Origin: Synechococcus sp. PCC 6312
Lineage (GTDB): Bacteria; Cyanobacteriota; Cyanobacteriia; Thermosynechococcales; Thermosynechococcaceae
Assembly (NCBI RefSeq): GCF_000316685.1
Contig: NC_019680.1
Coordinates: forward strand, 1,923,501-1,987,500
DNA length: 64,000 nucleotides
Direction: 5' to 3'
In this document: piece by piece, positions 17,072-25,061 of the stretch
How positions within the stretch are numbered: the first letter of the stretch is position 1
How the letters are laid out: every line of letters starts with the position of its first letter
Translations under genes and position numbers: made by a program
Notes under the pieces: generated by a model
The model's input: only the letters and a program-made list of their open reading frames with translations
The model's database searches: none
Told to the model about the DNA's origin: nothing

Positions 17072-17821
17072 ATGACACTCCCTTTAATCTCAGTCATTAT
17101 TCCTGTTTACAATGGAGAGCATTTTTTAGCAGAAGCTCTTGCCAGTATCCATGCTCAAAACTATGACCCACTAGAACTAATTGTTGTTGATGATGGTTCT
17201 GCGGATAATAGTGCTGAAATTGCCAAAGCCGATTCAAGACTTCGTTACTTTTATCAAGAAAATCAAGGACAGGCTGTAGCACGGAATAATGGCATACTTC
17301 AAGCAAGAGGAGACTTAATTACCTTTCTTGATCAAGATGATGTATGGCCAAAAGGTAGCTTAATTAGGCTAGTTGAAATATTACAGAAAATGCCCGATGT
17401 TGCATTAGTTAATGGATTAGTACAAGAGTATAACTATTGTTTAGATGATGGCAAGTTCTATATTTCCGATAGACTTCCCTATTGGCATGTCAACCTAGGT
17501 AGTGCTCTTTTTCGCAAATCAATATTTTTCAAGGTAGGTCTATTGTCTGATGGGCTTAAAGGTTGTGATGATATTGAATGGTTTATGCGGGCCTGGTATC
17601 AAGAAGTTCCAAATTATAGTCTTGATAAAGTTACTCTTCACTATCGCAGACATGACAATAATATGACGTGGGATACCATAACAATAAAAAAAGGAATAAT
17701 GAGAGTTTACTATAAACACATTCAATATAATCATCAAAATCTACAACTTAGCCATAAAAAACAAAATTTTCTCGAATATATTGGCTTTAATAAATACCTT
17801 AAAAATAATCAAAAGAAATGA
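17072..17821 (+). CDS. Glycosyltransferase family 2 (first of the array)
   Basis: 249 residues from the ATG at 17072; an earlier in-frame ATG at 17051 overlaps the kinase. GT-A fold: SVIIPVYNGEHF at 6-17, VVDDGS at 38-43 for nucleotide binding, and FLDQDDVW with the metal-binding DxD variant at 87-90. The C-terminal segment has GCDDIEWFMRAW, with the likely catalytic acid, and HYRRHDNNMTWD, which recurs in the sister genes. No membrane anchor is seen, so it acts in the cytoplasm on a sugar nucleotide and an unknown acceptor. Five bases separate it from the next glycosyltransferase. Confidence 0.88.
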   Translation: MTLPLISVIIPVYNGEHFLAEALASIHAQNYDPLELIVVDDGSADNSAEIAKADSRLRYFYQENQGQAVARNNGILQARGDLITFLDQDDVWPKGSLIRLVEILQKMPDVALVNGLVQEYNYCLDDGKFYISDRLPYWHVNLGSALFRKSIFFKVGLLSDGLKGCDDIEWFMRAWYQEVPNYSLDKVTLHYRRHDNNMTWDTITIKKGIMRVYYKHIQYNHQNLQLSHKKQNFLEYIGFNKYLKNNQKK

Positions 17822-17825
17822 TTAT

Positions 17826-18566
17826 ATGAATAGTGATTACCCCCTAATTTCCGTGATTATTCCTGTCTGGAACGGCGAACAATTCTTGCCGGAAGCATTA
17901 GGAAGTATTCATGCTCAAGAATATCCATCTCTAGAAATTATTGTTGTTGATGATGGCTCAACAGATAATAGTGCTGTTATCGCTCAATCTGACCCGACCG
18001 TTAATTATTATTATCAGAATAACCAGGGGCCTGGTGCGGCAAAGAATATGGGATTAAAGAAGGCCAGTGGTAAATTTATCGCATTTTTAGATTCTGATGA
18101 CATCTGGACGAGAGATACACTACGGCGACACTCAAGTTATCTCGTTAATAATCCCTCTGTTGATATTGTTCAGTCTCAGGTTCAAGAATATTGTCTTAAT
18201 ACTTATCATCAAAAATTTAACCCGACAACAGTTCCTTATTTCATGTTTGCTTTAATGGCAAGTTCTTTATACCGTAAATATGTATTTGATTCTGTAGGAT
18301 TCTTTGATACAACATTAAGTTGTAGTGAAGATTGGGACTGGACGTTAAGAGCATACGAAATGAATATTTACAAAGAAAAACTGAATTTTCCGTCTTTATT
18401 GTATCGAAAACATGATAATAATATGACAAAATTTTTAACATTATCTCAGCTAAATTTGGTTAAAGTATATCATGGTCATTTAAAACGAATACGTCAACAG
18501 GAGCATAAAATGGAAAATTTACAAATACAGAAAATATTAGATTATTTTGGACATTGGCCCTATTGA
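17826..18566 (+). CDS. Glycosyltransferase family 2 (second of the array)
   Basis: 246 residues from the ATG at 17826, just after the preceding stop; the longer frame from 17781 would overlap that gene. It is a close relative of the first enzyme: SVIIPVWNGEQF, VVDDGSTDNSA, and FLDSDDIW with the DxD-type metal site. The C-terminal CSEDWDWTLRAYEMN replaces the usual W-F-M-R-A-W, suggesting a changed acceptor, while YRKHDNNMTK is kept. Very AT-rich at third positions. A 94-base gap with no gene follows before the third enzyme, so the array may have been assembled in blocks. Confidence 0.87.
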   Translation: MNSDYPLISVIIPVWNGEQFLPEALGSIHAQEYPSLEIIVVDDGSTDNSAVIAQSDPTVNYYYQNNQGPGAAKNMGLKKASGKFIAFLDSDDIWTRDTLRRHSSYLVNNPSVDIVQSQVQEYCLNTYHQKFNPTTVPYFMFALMASSLYRKYVFDSVGFFDTTLSCSEDWDWTLRAYEMNIYKEKLNFPSLLYRKHDNNMTKFLTLSQLNLVKVYHGHLKRIRQQEHKMENLQIQKILDYFGHWPY

Positions 18567-18660
18567 TTTCAGTTGCTCCCTAACCGTTATGAATTGATTA
18601 ACTTACCACTTGAGTTTATTTTCTTAGAGTCTTAAATCATCGGGTTATATTGGATAAGTT

Positions 18661-19416
18661 ATGATGATTATCAATTTACCTCTAATTTCAGTGATTATAC
18701 CTGTATATAACGGAGAGCGGTTTCTAACCGAGGCGTTAGATTCAGTTCACTCCCAGAATTACCAATCACTCGAAATAATTGTCGTGGATGATGGTTCTAC
18801 GGACAAAACCGCATCAATTAGCCAAGCAAATCCGAAAGTTTCCTATATTTATCAATACAACCAGGGAGCTGCATCTGCAAAAAATACGGGTATTAAAGCT
18901 GCCAAAGGAGAATACATCACATTTTTAGACTCTGATGACTTATATCCACCGGGAATGCTACTTAACTTGGCAACTTATTTGAGTCGAAATACCACGGTTG
19001 ATATTGCCCATGGCTTAGTTCAGCAACTTAACTATAATCCGCAAACAAGAACATTTGATTACTCGGGAATTCCCCATTGGAATGTAAACTTTGCCAGTGC
19101 ACTATATCGGGCATCTGTATTTGAGAAGGTGGGCTACTGTGATATTTCACTCAAAACAAATGAGGATGTAGATTGGTTTATGCGAGCCTGGGAGCTTGGA
19201 ATTCCAAAAGCTCGAATTTATGAAGTCGCTCTCTTACGTCGTAGGCATGATCAAAATATGACTAATGATAAGCTCCGAGTTCAACAGGGATTAGTGCAGG
19301 CTTTTTACCGTCATCTAAAACGAAATCGACAAGAATCAGAGCTTCTGTCTTCCTCAATCACTGTGGCCGATTATTTTGGTTATGTTTCATCTCCGGAGTT
19401 ACCAAGAATTTCATGA
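18661..19416 (+). CDS. Glycosyltransferase family 2 (third of the array)
   Basis: 251 residues. SVIIPVYNGERF, VVDDGSTDKTA and FLDSDDLYP provide the nucleotide and metal sites; TNEDVDWFMRAWELGIPK and RRRHDQNMTND match the C-terminal half of the sister enzymes. A hydrophilic tail with many Arg and Gln follows. Its TGA overlaps the ATG of the next gene (ATGA at 19413-19416), so translation of the pair is coupled. The acceptor and donor sugars are unknown. It is most similar to the first and fifth enzymes of the array by eye, which suggests duplication within the cluster. Confidence 0.88.
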   Translation: MMIINLPLISVIIPVYNGERFLTEALDSVHSQNYQSLEIIVVDDGSTDKTASISQANPKVSYIYQYNQGAASAKNTGIKAAKGEYITFLDSDDLYPPGMLLNLATYLSRNTTVDIAHGLVQQLNYNPQTRTFDYSGIPHWNVNFASALYRASVFEKVGYCDISLKTNEDVDWFMRAWELGIPKARIYEVALLRRRHDQNMTNDKLRVQQGLVQAFYRHLKRNRQESELLSSSITVADYFGYVSSPELPRIS

Positions 19417-20111
19417 ACTCCATTTCTATGATCAGTGTGGTGATGGTGGTTAAAAATGGCGAACCTTATTTATCTGAAGCCATTGACAGTATTGTCACTC
19501 AAACCTATCCTGTTGATGAAATTATTCTGGTTGATGGTAACTCAACAGATCGAACTGCAATAATTGCCCAATCCTATGATCTAGTTCAATATCAGTTACA
19601 GCGAGAACCAGGCCTGGCTCAAGCCTATAATCAAGGAATTGAAAGTGCTCAAGGGGAATTTATTGCTTTTTTGTCTCATGATGATCGATGGTCGCCTCAG
19701 AAGCTTCAATTACAGATTGAATTAATGAAGAGAGAACCGAATTTAGGATACACAATTACTAATTTTTGTTACTTTACAGAGTCTACTCTAGAAGATACCT
19801 ATAGTTTTAAATTATCCCTACTAGAACGAGAGCTTATTGGGCACATCATGGAAACTCTAGTAGCTCGAAAAAATGTGTTTAAGCAGGTAGGTTTACTGTC
19901 ACCATCTCTTGCGTTTGCTAATGATGTTGAGTGGTTTATTCGAGCTGAACAGAAGAATATCCCTATGAAGGCTATCCCACAAATATTGCTTTACAAGCGA
20001 GTTTGGAGCGGGAATACCGCAACGATTAATGCTGGTGTTAACTCTCAGGAGTTACTTAATATTCTTCGTCAGCACATCCAGCAGAAAAGATTGGGAAAAA
20101 GAAGTGACTAA
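19413..20111 (+). CDS. Glycosyltransferase family 2, divergent member
   Basis: 232 residues. It belongs to the same fold but a different branch: SVVMVVKNGEPYLSEAIDS, LVDGNSTDRTA in place of VVDDGS, and FLSHDDRW in place of FLDSDD. The first Asp of the DxD-type site is therefore Ser-His-Asp-Asp, which is also seen in some active family-2 members, so loss of activity cannot be concluded. FANDVEWFIRAE keeps the acidic C-terminal segment. Overlaps its upstream neighbour by four bases and is five bases from the next. It may add a different sugar from its sisters. Confidence 0.85.
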   Translation: MNSISMISVVMVVKNGEPYLSEAIDSIVTQTYPVDEIILVDGNSTDRTAIIAQSYDLVQYQLQREPGLAQAYNQGIESAQGEFIAFLSHDDRWSPQKLQLQIELMKREPNLGYTITNFCYFTESTLEDTYSFKLSLLERELIGHIMETLVARKNVFKQVGLLSPSLAFANDVEWFIRAEQKNIPMKAIPQILLYKRVWSGNTATINAGVNSQELLNILRQHIQQKRLGKRSD

Positions 20112-20115
20112 CTTT

Positions 20116-20856
20116 ATGATTGATGGTAAACCCTTAGTGAGTGTTATCATACCTGTGCATAATGGAGAGCTTTTCCTCGGTGAAGCACTAGCTAGTATTC
20201 ACAGACAATATTATGAGCCAATTGAAGTTATCGTGGTTGATGATGGTTCAACTGATCAGACCGCAGACATTGCAAAATCAGACCCACTAGTCCATTATTT
20301 AAAGTCTTCTTGCGCCGGCCCAGGCCCAGCCCGAAATCGGGGTTTAGAAATTGCTAAGGGAGAGTTCGTAACGTTTTTAGACTCTGATGATTTTTGGTTG
20401 GATAACATATTGATAAAATTTGTTGAATATCTCCAAATCAGGCCACTGGTTGATATAGTTCAAGGCCTAATGCAACCTTATGTCTTAAACTCAGATCTTG
20501 GTGTGTTTTTACCCCATTCTCAACCGGTATTTCTGATGCAGCTAGGTTGTTGTCTCTATCGAAAATCTCTTTTTCAGAGAGTGGGTACTTTTGATGAAAG
20601 TTTATATAGTGGTCAGGATATGGATTGGTTTACTCGGGCTTGGGAGTTAGGAATTATTAAACATCGCCTTGCTCAGGTAGTTTTATATTACCGTCGCCAC
20701 GAAAAAAATATAACTAAATCTATAAAAATATTACAAAAGGGGCGATTAGAAGCGTTTCATCGACATCTTCAACGAATGAAGCAGAAAAATTCTCAGATTA
20801 TGGATAATAACCATAGCTCATTGATGGACTATCTCGGGGCCTGGTCTGAAAGGTAA
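20116..20856 (+). CDS. Glycosyltransferase family 2 (fifth of the array)
   Basis: 246 residues from the ATG at 20116; the longer frame from 20029 overlaps the preceding gene. SVIIPVHNGELF, VVDDGSTDQTA and FLDSDDFW supply the donor and metal sites. SGQDMDWFTRAWELGI and YRRHEKNITK match the C-terminal segment shared by the array. The tail ends in a GGCCTGG motif (about 20838), one of the few in this AT-rich stretch. A 31-base gap leads to an SDR gene, so the array and SDR are probably one transcript. Confidence 0.87.
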   Translation: MIDGKPLVSVIIPVHNGELFLGEALASIHRQYYEPIEVIVVDDGSTDQTADIAKSDPLVHYLKSSCAGPGPARNRGLEIAKGEFVTFLDSDDFWLDNILIKFVEYLQIRPLVDIVQGLMQPYVLNSDLGVFLPHSQPVFLMQLGCCLYRKSLFQRVGTFDESLYSGQDMDWFTRAWELGIIKHRLAQVVLYYRRHEKNITKSIKILQKGRLEAFHRHLQRMKQKNSQIMDNNHSSLMDYLGAWSER

Positions 20857-20887
20857 CGTATCACCTAATTTTCGTTGGTACAGATAA

Positions 20888-21748
20888 ATGAATATCTTGC
20901 GTCGTCTCAAGTTAGTCTTTAATATATTAAAAGGAAAAGCTGATCCAGTCTTCATCATATCAACCACCGAGCCAGAGTTGGTGATGGATAATCAGCTTTT
21001 GTATGGCAAAAATGTATTTATTACTGGTGCTGGGCAAAATATTGGTCGTAGCATTGCTCTAGAGATGGCCAGGCAGGGAGCAAATATCTATTTTTTAGAC
21101 TTAGACCCGGAAAAATGTAAAAAGTTAGAATTTGAATTAGGTACTTACACCGTGAAGTTTAAGGGCTTTCAAGCTAATATTGTCAATCAGCAAGATATTG
21201 ACCAGATTATTGAGTATTTAAGTCGAGAAAATATCACTATTGATATTTTAGTAAATAATATTGGAATTGCCGTTAGAAAATCTCAGATCAATGACTTTTG
21301 TCTATCGGATTGGAAAATGGTTTATGATACTAATATATTTAGCCCTCTCTACCTAACTCAATTAGTGGCTAGTAATATGATTAGAACCTCAACAAAGGGA
21401 TCAATTATATTCATAACGTCAATCCATCAATGGCTGATCCATAATGATCCAAGCTACTCCTCCTCTAAGGCAGCATTAGGCATGGTTATCAAAGAAATGG
21501 CCATTGACTTAAGTAAATTTGGTATTCGTGTTAATGGCATTGCGCCTGGGTTAATAAAAGAAGATGAACAAGGCTACCCTCGTTACTGGCAATATGGTCA
21601 ATTACAAAAAACTTCTATTCCCCCAAAATACATTGGTAGAGCTGTAGTTTATCTTGCTTCTGACTATTTTAGTCACTTTACAACTGGTACAGTTCTGACA
21701 ATTGATAATGGCGTGGCAAGTTTGGGGTATCGTGCTAAATCTTCTTGA
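20888..21748 (+). CDS. SDR family oxidoreductase
   Basis: 286 residues with an N-terminal extension of about 35 residues before the Rossmann core. NVFITGAGQNIGRSIA is the cofactor loop, NNIGIAV stands where NNAG is usual, ITSIHQW holds the catalytic Ser, and YSSSK gives Tyr190 and Lys194. VNGIAPGLI and TGTVLTIDNGVAS complete a FabG/glucose-dehydrogenase-like enzyme. In a glycosyltransferase cluster it may reduce or epimerise a sugar nucleotide or modify a lipid or peptide; that is inference. It ends the plus-strand run before the inverted radical SAM gene. Confidence 0.88.
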   Translation: MNILRRLKLVFNILKGKADPVFIISTTEPELVMDNQLLYGKNVFITGAGQNIGRSIALEMARQGANIYFLDLDPEKCKKLEFELGTYTVKFKGFQANIVNQQDIDQIIEYLSRENITIDILVNNIGIAVRKSQINDFCLSDWKMVYDTNIFSPLYLTQLVASNMIRTSTKGSIIFITSIHQWLIHNDPSYSSSKAALGMVIKEMAIDLSKFGIRVNGIAPGLIKEDEQGYPRYWQYGQLQKTSIPPKYIGRAVVYLASDYFSHFTTGTVLTIDNGVASLGYRAKSS

Positions 21749-21771
21749 TGTAGATGTGGATAGCTGATGTC

Positions 21772-22572
21772 TTACTTAACAGAAATATTTGTAATCGGAT
21801 TAGGCAATGAAAATGTCTTGGGATTTGATGGACACATAGCGCAATAGCTTTCATCTTCACGCCCTAAAAACTCGTGTAGTTCTGGCTCGGTGCAGTTTGA
21901 CGATAGTGGTGTGTAGTTTAAATAGGGTTGCCAGTATTCAGAAAGAGAGTATTTCTTTGCTTGAAGTTGTAAGTATGCGAGAGGAGGACATTTCCAAAGT
22001 TGCCCTTGAAATAACTGTAAACAATGCTTCGCAGGGCAATTTTCCCAACTTTGTCGGGGTTGATTATCTGCAAAAGGTTCCATCTGTGAACCAATGCCAT
22101 AATATCGCCGTGTCCAATATTTTTGAGAGTTTAAAATCTTTATAGTGATTTCATACTCTCGTTGCCATTGAAAAACTAAATCTAATTGGGGTTGTAGGTG
22201 GCTTAGATATTCTGGGCTGTCGTGATGGATTGAAATATGAAGTTCAGCCCTAGGGTAAGACCTAAGAAATCGAGGAAGATCAGGATGCCGTTCAAGAAAA
22301 AAACCATTGGTCACTAAACGCAACTTACTGTGCGGAAAATATTTCTTAACAAGCGGTACAAATTCTGCTAACTGAGGATGAAGAGTCGGCTCGCCCCCGA
22401 GTAAAGAAAAGGAAATTGGCTGAACTCGTCCTTGCCATTGCTCAAACCATCGCGCTGCTTGTCCCAGAGTTACTAGTCCTTGATGATATTGATTAGAATA
22501 ATGAGCACAACTTTCACAGTGTAGATTACAGTTATGAATGATATGAAGTTCAAGATTTCTAACTATTTTCAT
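21772..22572 (-). CDS. Radical SAM enzyme with extra cysteines
   Basis: 266 residues. Cys15, Cys19 and Cys22 in HNCNLHCESC form the CxxxCxxC [4Fe-4S] site; LLGGEPTLHP at 57-66 is the GGEP SAM-binding motif. The C-terminal half carries Cys179, Cys184, Cys195, Cys227, Cys244 and Cys247, a SPASM/twitch-like set able to hold auxiliary clusters. Such enzymes modify peptides (PqqE, SkfB) or sugars. It is the only gene of the cluster on the minus strand, starting 70 bases from the divergent sixth glycosyltransferase, so it may be separately controlled. With a PqqD protein in the same cluster, peptide modification is plausible but unproven. Confidence 0.85.
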   Translation of the reverse strand: MKIVRNLELHIIHNCNLHCESCAHYSNQYHQGLVTLGQAARWFEQWQGRVQPISFSLLGGEPTLHPQLAEFVPLVKKYFPHSKLRLVTNGFFLERHPDLPRFLRSYPRAELHISIHHDSPEYLSHLQPQLDLVFQWQREYEITIKILNSQKYWTRRYYGIGSQMEPFADNQPRQSWENCPAKHCLQLFQGQLWKCPPLAYLQLQAKKYSLSEYWQPYLNYTPLSSNCTEPELHEFLGREDESYCAMCPSNPKTFSLPNPITNISVK

Positions 22573-22642
22573 AGATATTAACTGACTAAAGCTACTTATA
22601 CTGATGCATAATACTATATAGTCCGATGTAAATTTATTTAAT

Positions 22643-23353
22643 ATGACAAATATAATTAAGGATGATAGTTTGATCAGTGTAATTATACCTGTTTTTAATG
22701 GTGAAAAGTATATTAAAGCTGCTATTACTAGTGTTCTTTCTCAGATGAAAAACTCTTTGGAAATTGTCGTAATTGATGACGGTTCTAATGATTACACATC
22801 CACAGTTATACAGAAATTGATGCAGAATCATCAGAATATCTACTACAAATATCAAGAAAATCGAGGGGTTGGAGTAGCTCGTAATTATGGTGTTGAAATC
22901 TCTCAGGGTGAATTTCTCGCCTTCCTGGATGCCGATGATCTTTGGGCAGCTAATAAATTAACTATCCAGATAAATGCATTCAAGCAAAATCCAGATATAG
23001 ATATTGTCTTTGGACAAGTTGAGCATTTCATCAGTCCCGATCTCTCTACCCAAGAAGCGCAACGCTGGAACTATCCTCACAAGATTATGCCCGCTTACGC
23101 CGCTGGGGCTATGTTATTAAGACGAGAAACCTTTAACCATGTCGGTCAATTCTCAGAAACTTGTGAAGTTGGACAATTTCTTGACTGGTATTTAAGAGCG
23201 ATTGAATTAAATCTAATCAGCTTTCTTCCACCCGATGTCGTGCTCTTAAGGCGTGTTCACAATGATAATTCATCTCAAAAATCGAAAAGTTATTGGCAAG
23301 ACTATGTGCGGATTATAAAATCTTCTTTAGACCGTAGAAGGAGTCAATTTTAA
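22643..23353 (+). CDS. Glycosyltransferase family 2 (sixth of the cluster)
   Basis: 236 residues. SVIIPVFNGEKYIKAAI, VIDDGSNDYTS and FLDADDLW are the donor and metal sites. The C-terminal half differs from the array enzymes: MLLRRETFNHVGQFSE, then EVGQFLDWYLRAIE and LRRVHNDNSSQKS. This form, with 'F.Y.R.I/H...N', is common next to PqqD and nucleotidyltransferase genes in cyanobacteria as far as I recall. It ends three bases before the ABC transporter start, so the two are surely co-transcribed. Confidence 0.86.
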   Translation: MTNIIKDDSLISVIIPVFNGEKYIKAAITSVLSQMKNSLEIVVIDDGSNDYTSTVIQKLMQNHQNIYYKYQENRGVGVARNYGVEISQGEFLAFLDADDLWAANKLTIQINAFKQNPDIDIVFGQVEHFISPDLSTQEAQRWNYPHKIMPAYAAGAMLLRRETFNHVGQFSETCEVGQFLDWYLRAIELNLISFLPPDVVLLRRVHNDNSSQKSKSYWQDYVRIIKSSLDRRRSQF

Positions 23354-23356
23354 ACT

Positions 23357-25030
23357 GTGAAGACAAGACATTCTCTAAAGTTGTGGCAATTTTATTTGTC
23401 ATTTTACGAACGACGATATGGCAAACTTTCCTGGAGTATCTTTCTCTCTTTCTTACAATCACTTATGGTTTTACCGAGTATGTACTTGGCTCGCGCTGCA
23501 TTTGATTGGGCCATTCCAAGTCGAAGCTTAGTCTCTCTTTTTCAAGTTGGCTTAGGGATGCTTCTTTTTAGTCTTTTAAGTGCCACTATCGCTCTCACAA
23601 ATCGTTATTTAACATTGATTATTACCAAAACAGCAATTCTAAAAATGCGCGTGCAACTCCTAGAAAGATTATTCATCATCCCCAGAGAGATATATCGTCA
23701 GTCAGATTACGTTCACTGGCACACGACTATTGTTCAAGATACTGAACGTCTAGATATTATGAGCAATAACTCTCTCACAGTGGTGCTGCCATCCGTTGTT
23801 ACAACTATTAGCTTAGTTATCTTACTTTGGTATTGGAACCCATTGCTTTTAGCCTTAATGGCTCTAATTTCACCACTGGCATTTATTTATAATTACTATG
23901 CAAGGAGAAAGTTAAAATATACCACACCATTATTCTTAAGAGCATTTGAACAGTTTAGTAAGGGCATCTTATTTACTATTCGCAGTTTAGATCTAATTCA
24001 TATTCAATCTGCCCAAGAATGGGAATGGTTTCGTCAGAAAGAATCAATTAAAAATTTATACCATAAAAGTATCCAAGTGGCTTGGTTAAATAGTGCTTAT
24101 ACCTTAACTCAAAATAACTTATTAACCATTGCTAAGTTAATACTTTTAATAGGTGGTGGTTGGGCTGTGATTGGTAATACAATTAGCTTGGGTGAGTTGA
24201 TTGGATTTTATATCGCTACAAACCTGTTGCAAACTGCCTTACAATCAATATTGGGAACAATTCCAGTTTTCATTTCAGGACAAGCATCTTTAGATAATAT
24301 CTATCGTTTTTTCCATTATCCAATTTCGCAGCCCTACAATGGACAGATACAGGTTGATTGGCAAGGTAAACTATCTTTAACCGCTATTACTTTCTCTCAC
24401 GGTAAGACTCCAATCCTATCGGATTTAAGCTTAACCCTATGGCCAGGCCAAGTTATTGTTATTCTCGGCCCAAACGGTTGCGGAAAAAGTACTCTCATTG
24501 ATTTGATCTTGGGCTTTTACCGACCCAACTCTGGAGAGATTGTGGCTGATGAGTTGTCTTATAGGGATATTGATATAGCTTCTTTTCGTCAACGAATTGG
24601 GGTTGTAAGGCAAGAAAATTTCTTCTTTCCTGGTACGGTTTGGGAAAATTTGACCTATGGTCTGAATGATCATCCTGAATCCGAAGTCAACCATGTTCTT
24701 GAAATTGCTATGGCAGATTATTTCATTCAACAATTGCCACAAGGGCTTCAGACAAAAATTGGTGAAGATGGCAATCTCTTATCTGGTGGGCAACGGCAGC
24801 GACTGGCATTGGCTCGTAGTTTATTACGTTATCCTAAGATGTTAATCTTAGATGAACCAACTAATCACTTGGATCAAGAGGCAATTGCGGAATTGATGGC
24901 TAATTTGAAGAAAGTACAATCCAGGCCTGGAATTTTAATTGTTAGCCATAACTTAAAACTAACTGAACAGGCAGATCAAGTCTTAGAAATGAATGATGGC
25001 AAGTTAAGACTAGTTTCTCCTCTTATTTAA
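23357..25030 (+). CDS. ABC exporter, fused permease and ATPase
   Basis: 557 residues starting at a GTG three bases after the previous stop. Residues 1-~310 form a six-helix type I exporter domain with no C39 peptidase in front. The ATPase domain has GPNGCGKST near 371-379 (Walker A), LSGGQRQRLALAR near 475 (signature), MLILDEPTNHLD near 496-507 (Walker B) and VSHN for the H-loop. Half-transporters of this MsbA/lasso-exporter class work as dimers to move lipids, glycolipids or peptides out. The 'NHLD' after Walker B is a little unusual for exporters. Likely exports the product of the cluster. Confidence 0.9.
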   Translation: MKTRHSLKLWQFYLSFYERRYGKLSWSIFLSFLQSLMVLPSMYLARAAFDWAIPSRSLVSLFQVGLGMLLFSLLSATIALTNRYLTLIITKTAILKMRVQLLERLFIIPREIYRQSDYVHWHTTIVQDTERLDIMSNNSLTVVLPSVVTTISLVILLWYWNPLLLALMALISPLAFIYNYYARRKLKYTTPLFLRAFEQFSKGILFTIRSLDLIHIQSAQEWEWFRQKESIKNLYHKSIQVAWLNSAYTLTQNNLLTIAKLILLIGGGWAVIGNTISLGELIGFYIATNLLQTALQSILGTIPVFISGQASLDNIYRFFHYPISQPYNGQIQVDWQGKLSLTAITFSHGKTPILSDLSLTLWPGQVIVILGPNGCGKSTLIDLILGFYRPNSGEIVADELSYRDIDIASFRQRIGVVRQENFFFPGTVWENLTYGLNDHPESEVNHVLEIAMADYFIQQLPQGLQTKIGEDGNLLSGGQRQRLALARSLLRYPKMLILDEPTNHLDQEAIAELMANLKKVQSRPGILIVSHNLKLTEQADQVLEMNDGKLRLVSPLI

Positions 25031-25061
25031 TTGTTGATACGTCTTTTGGTTATCTTTGTCT

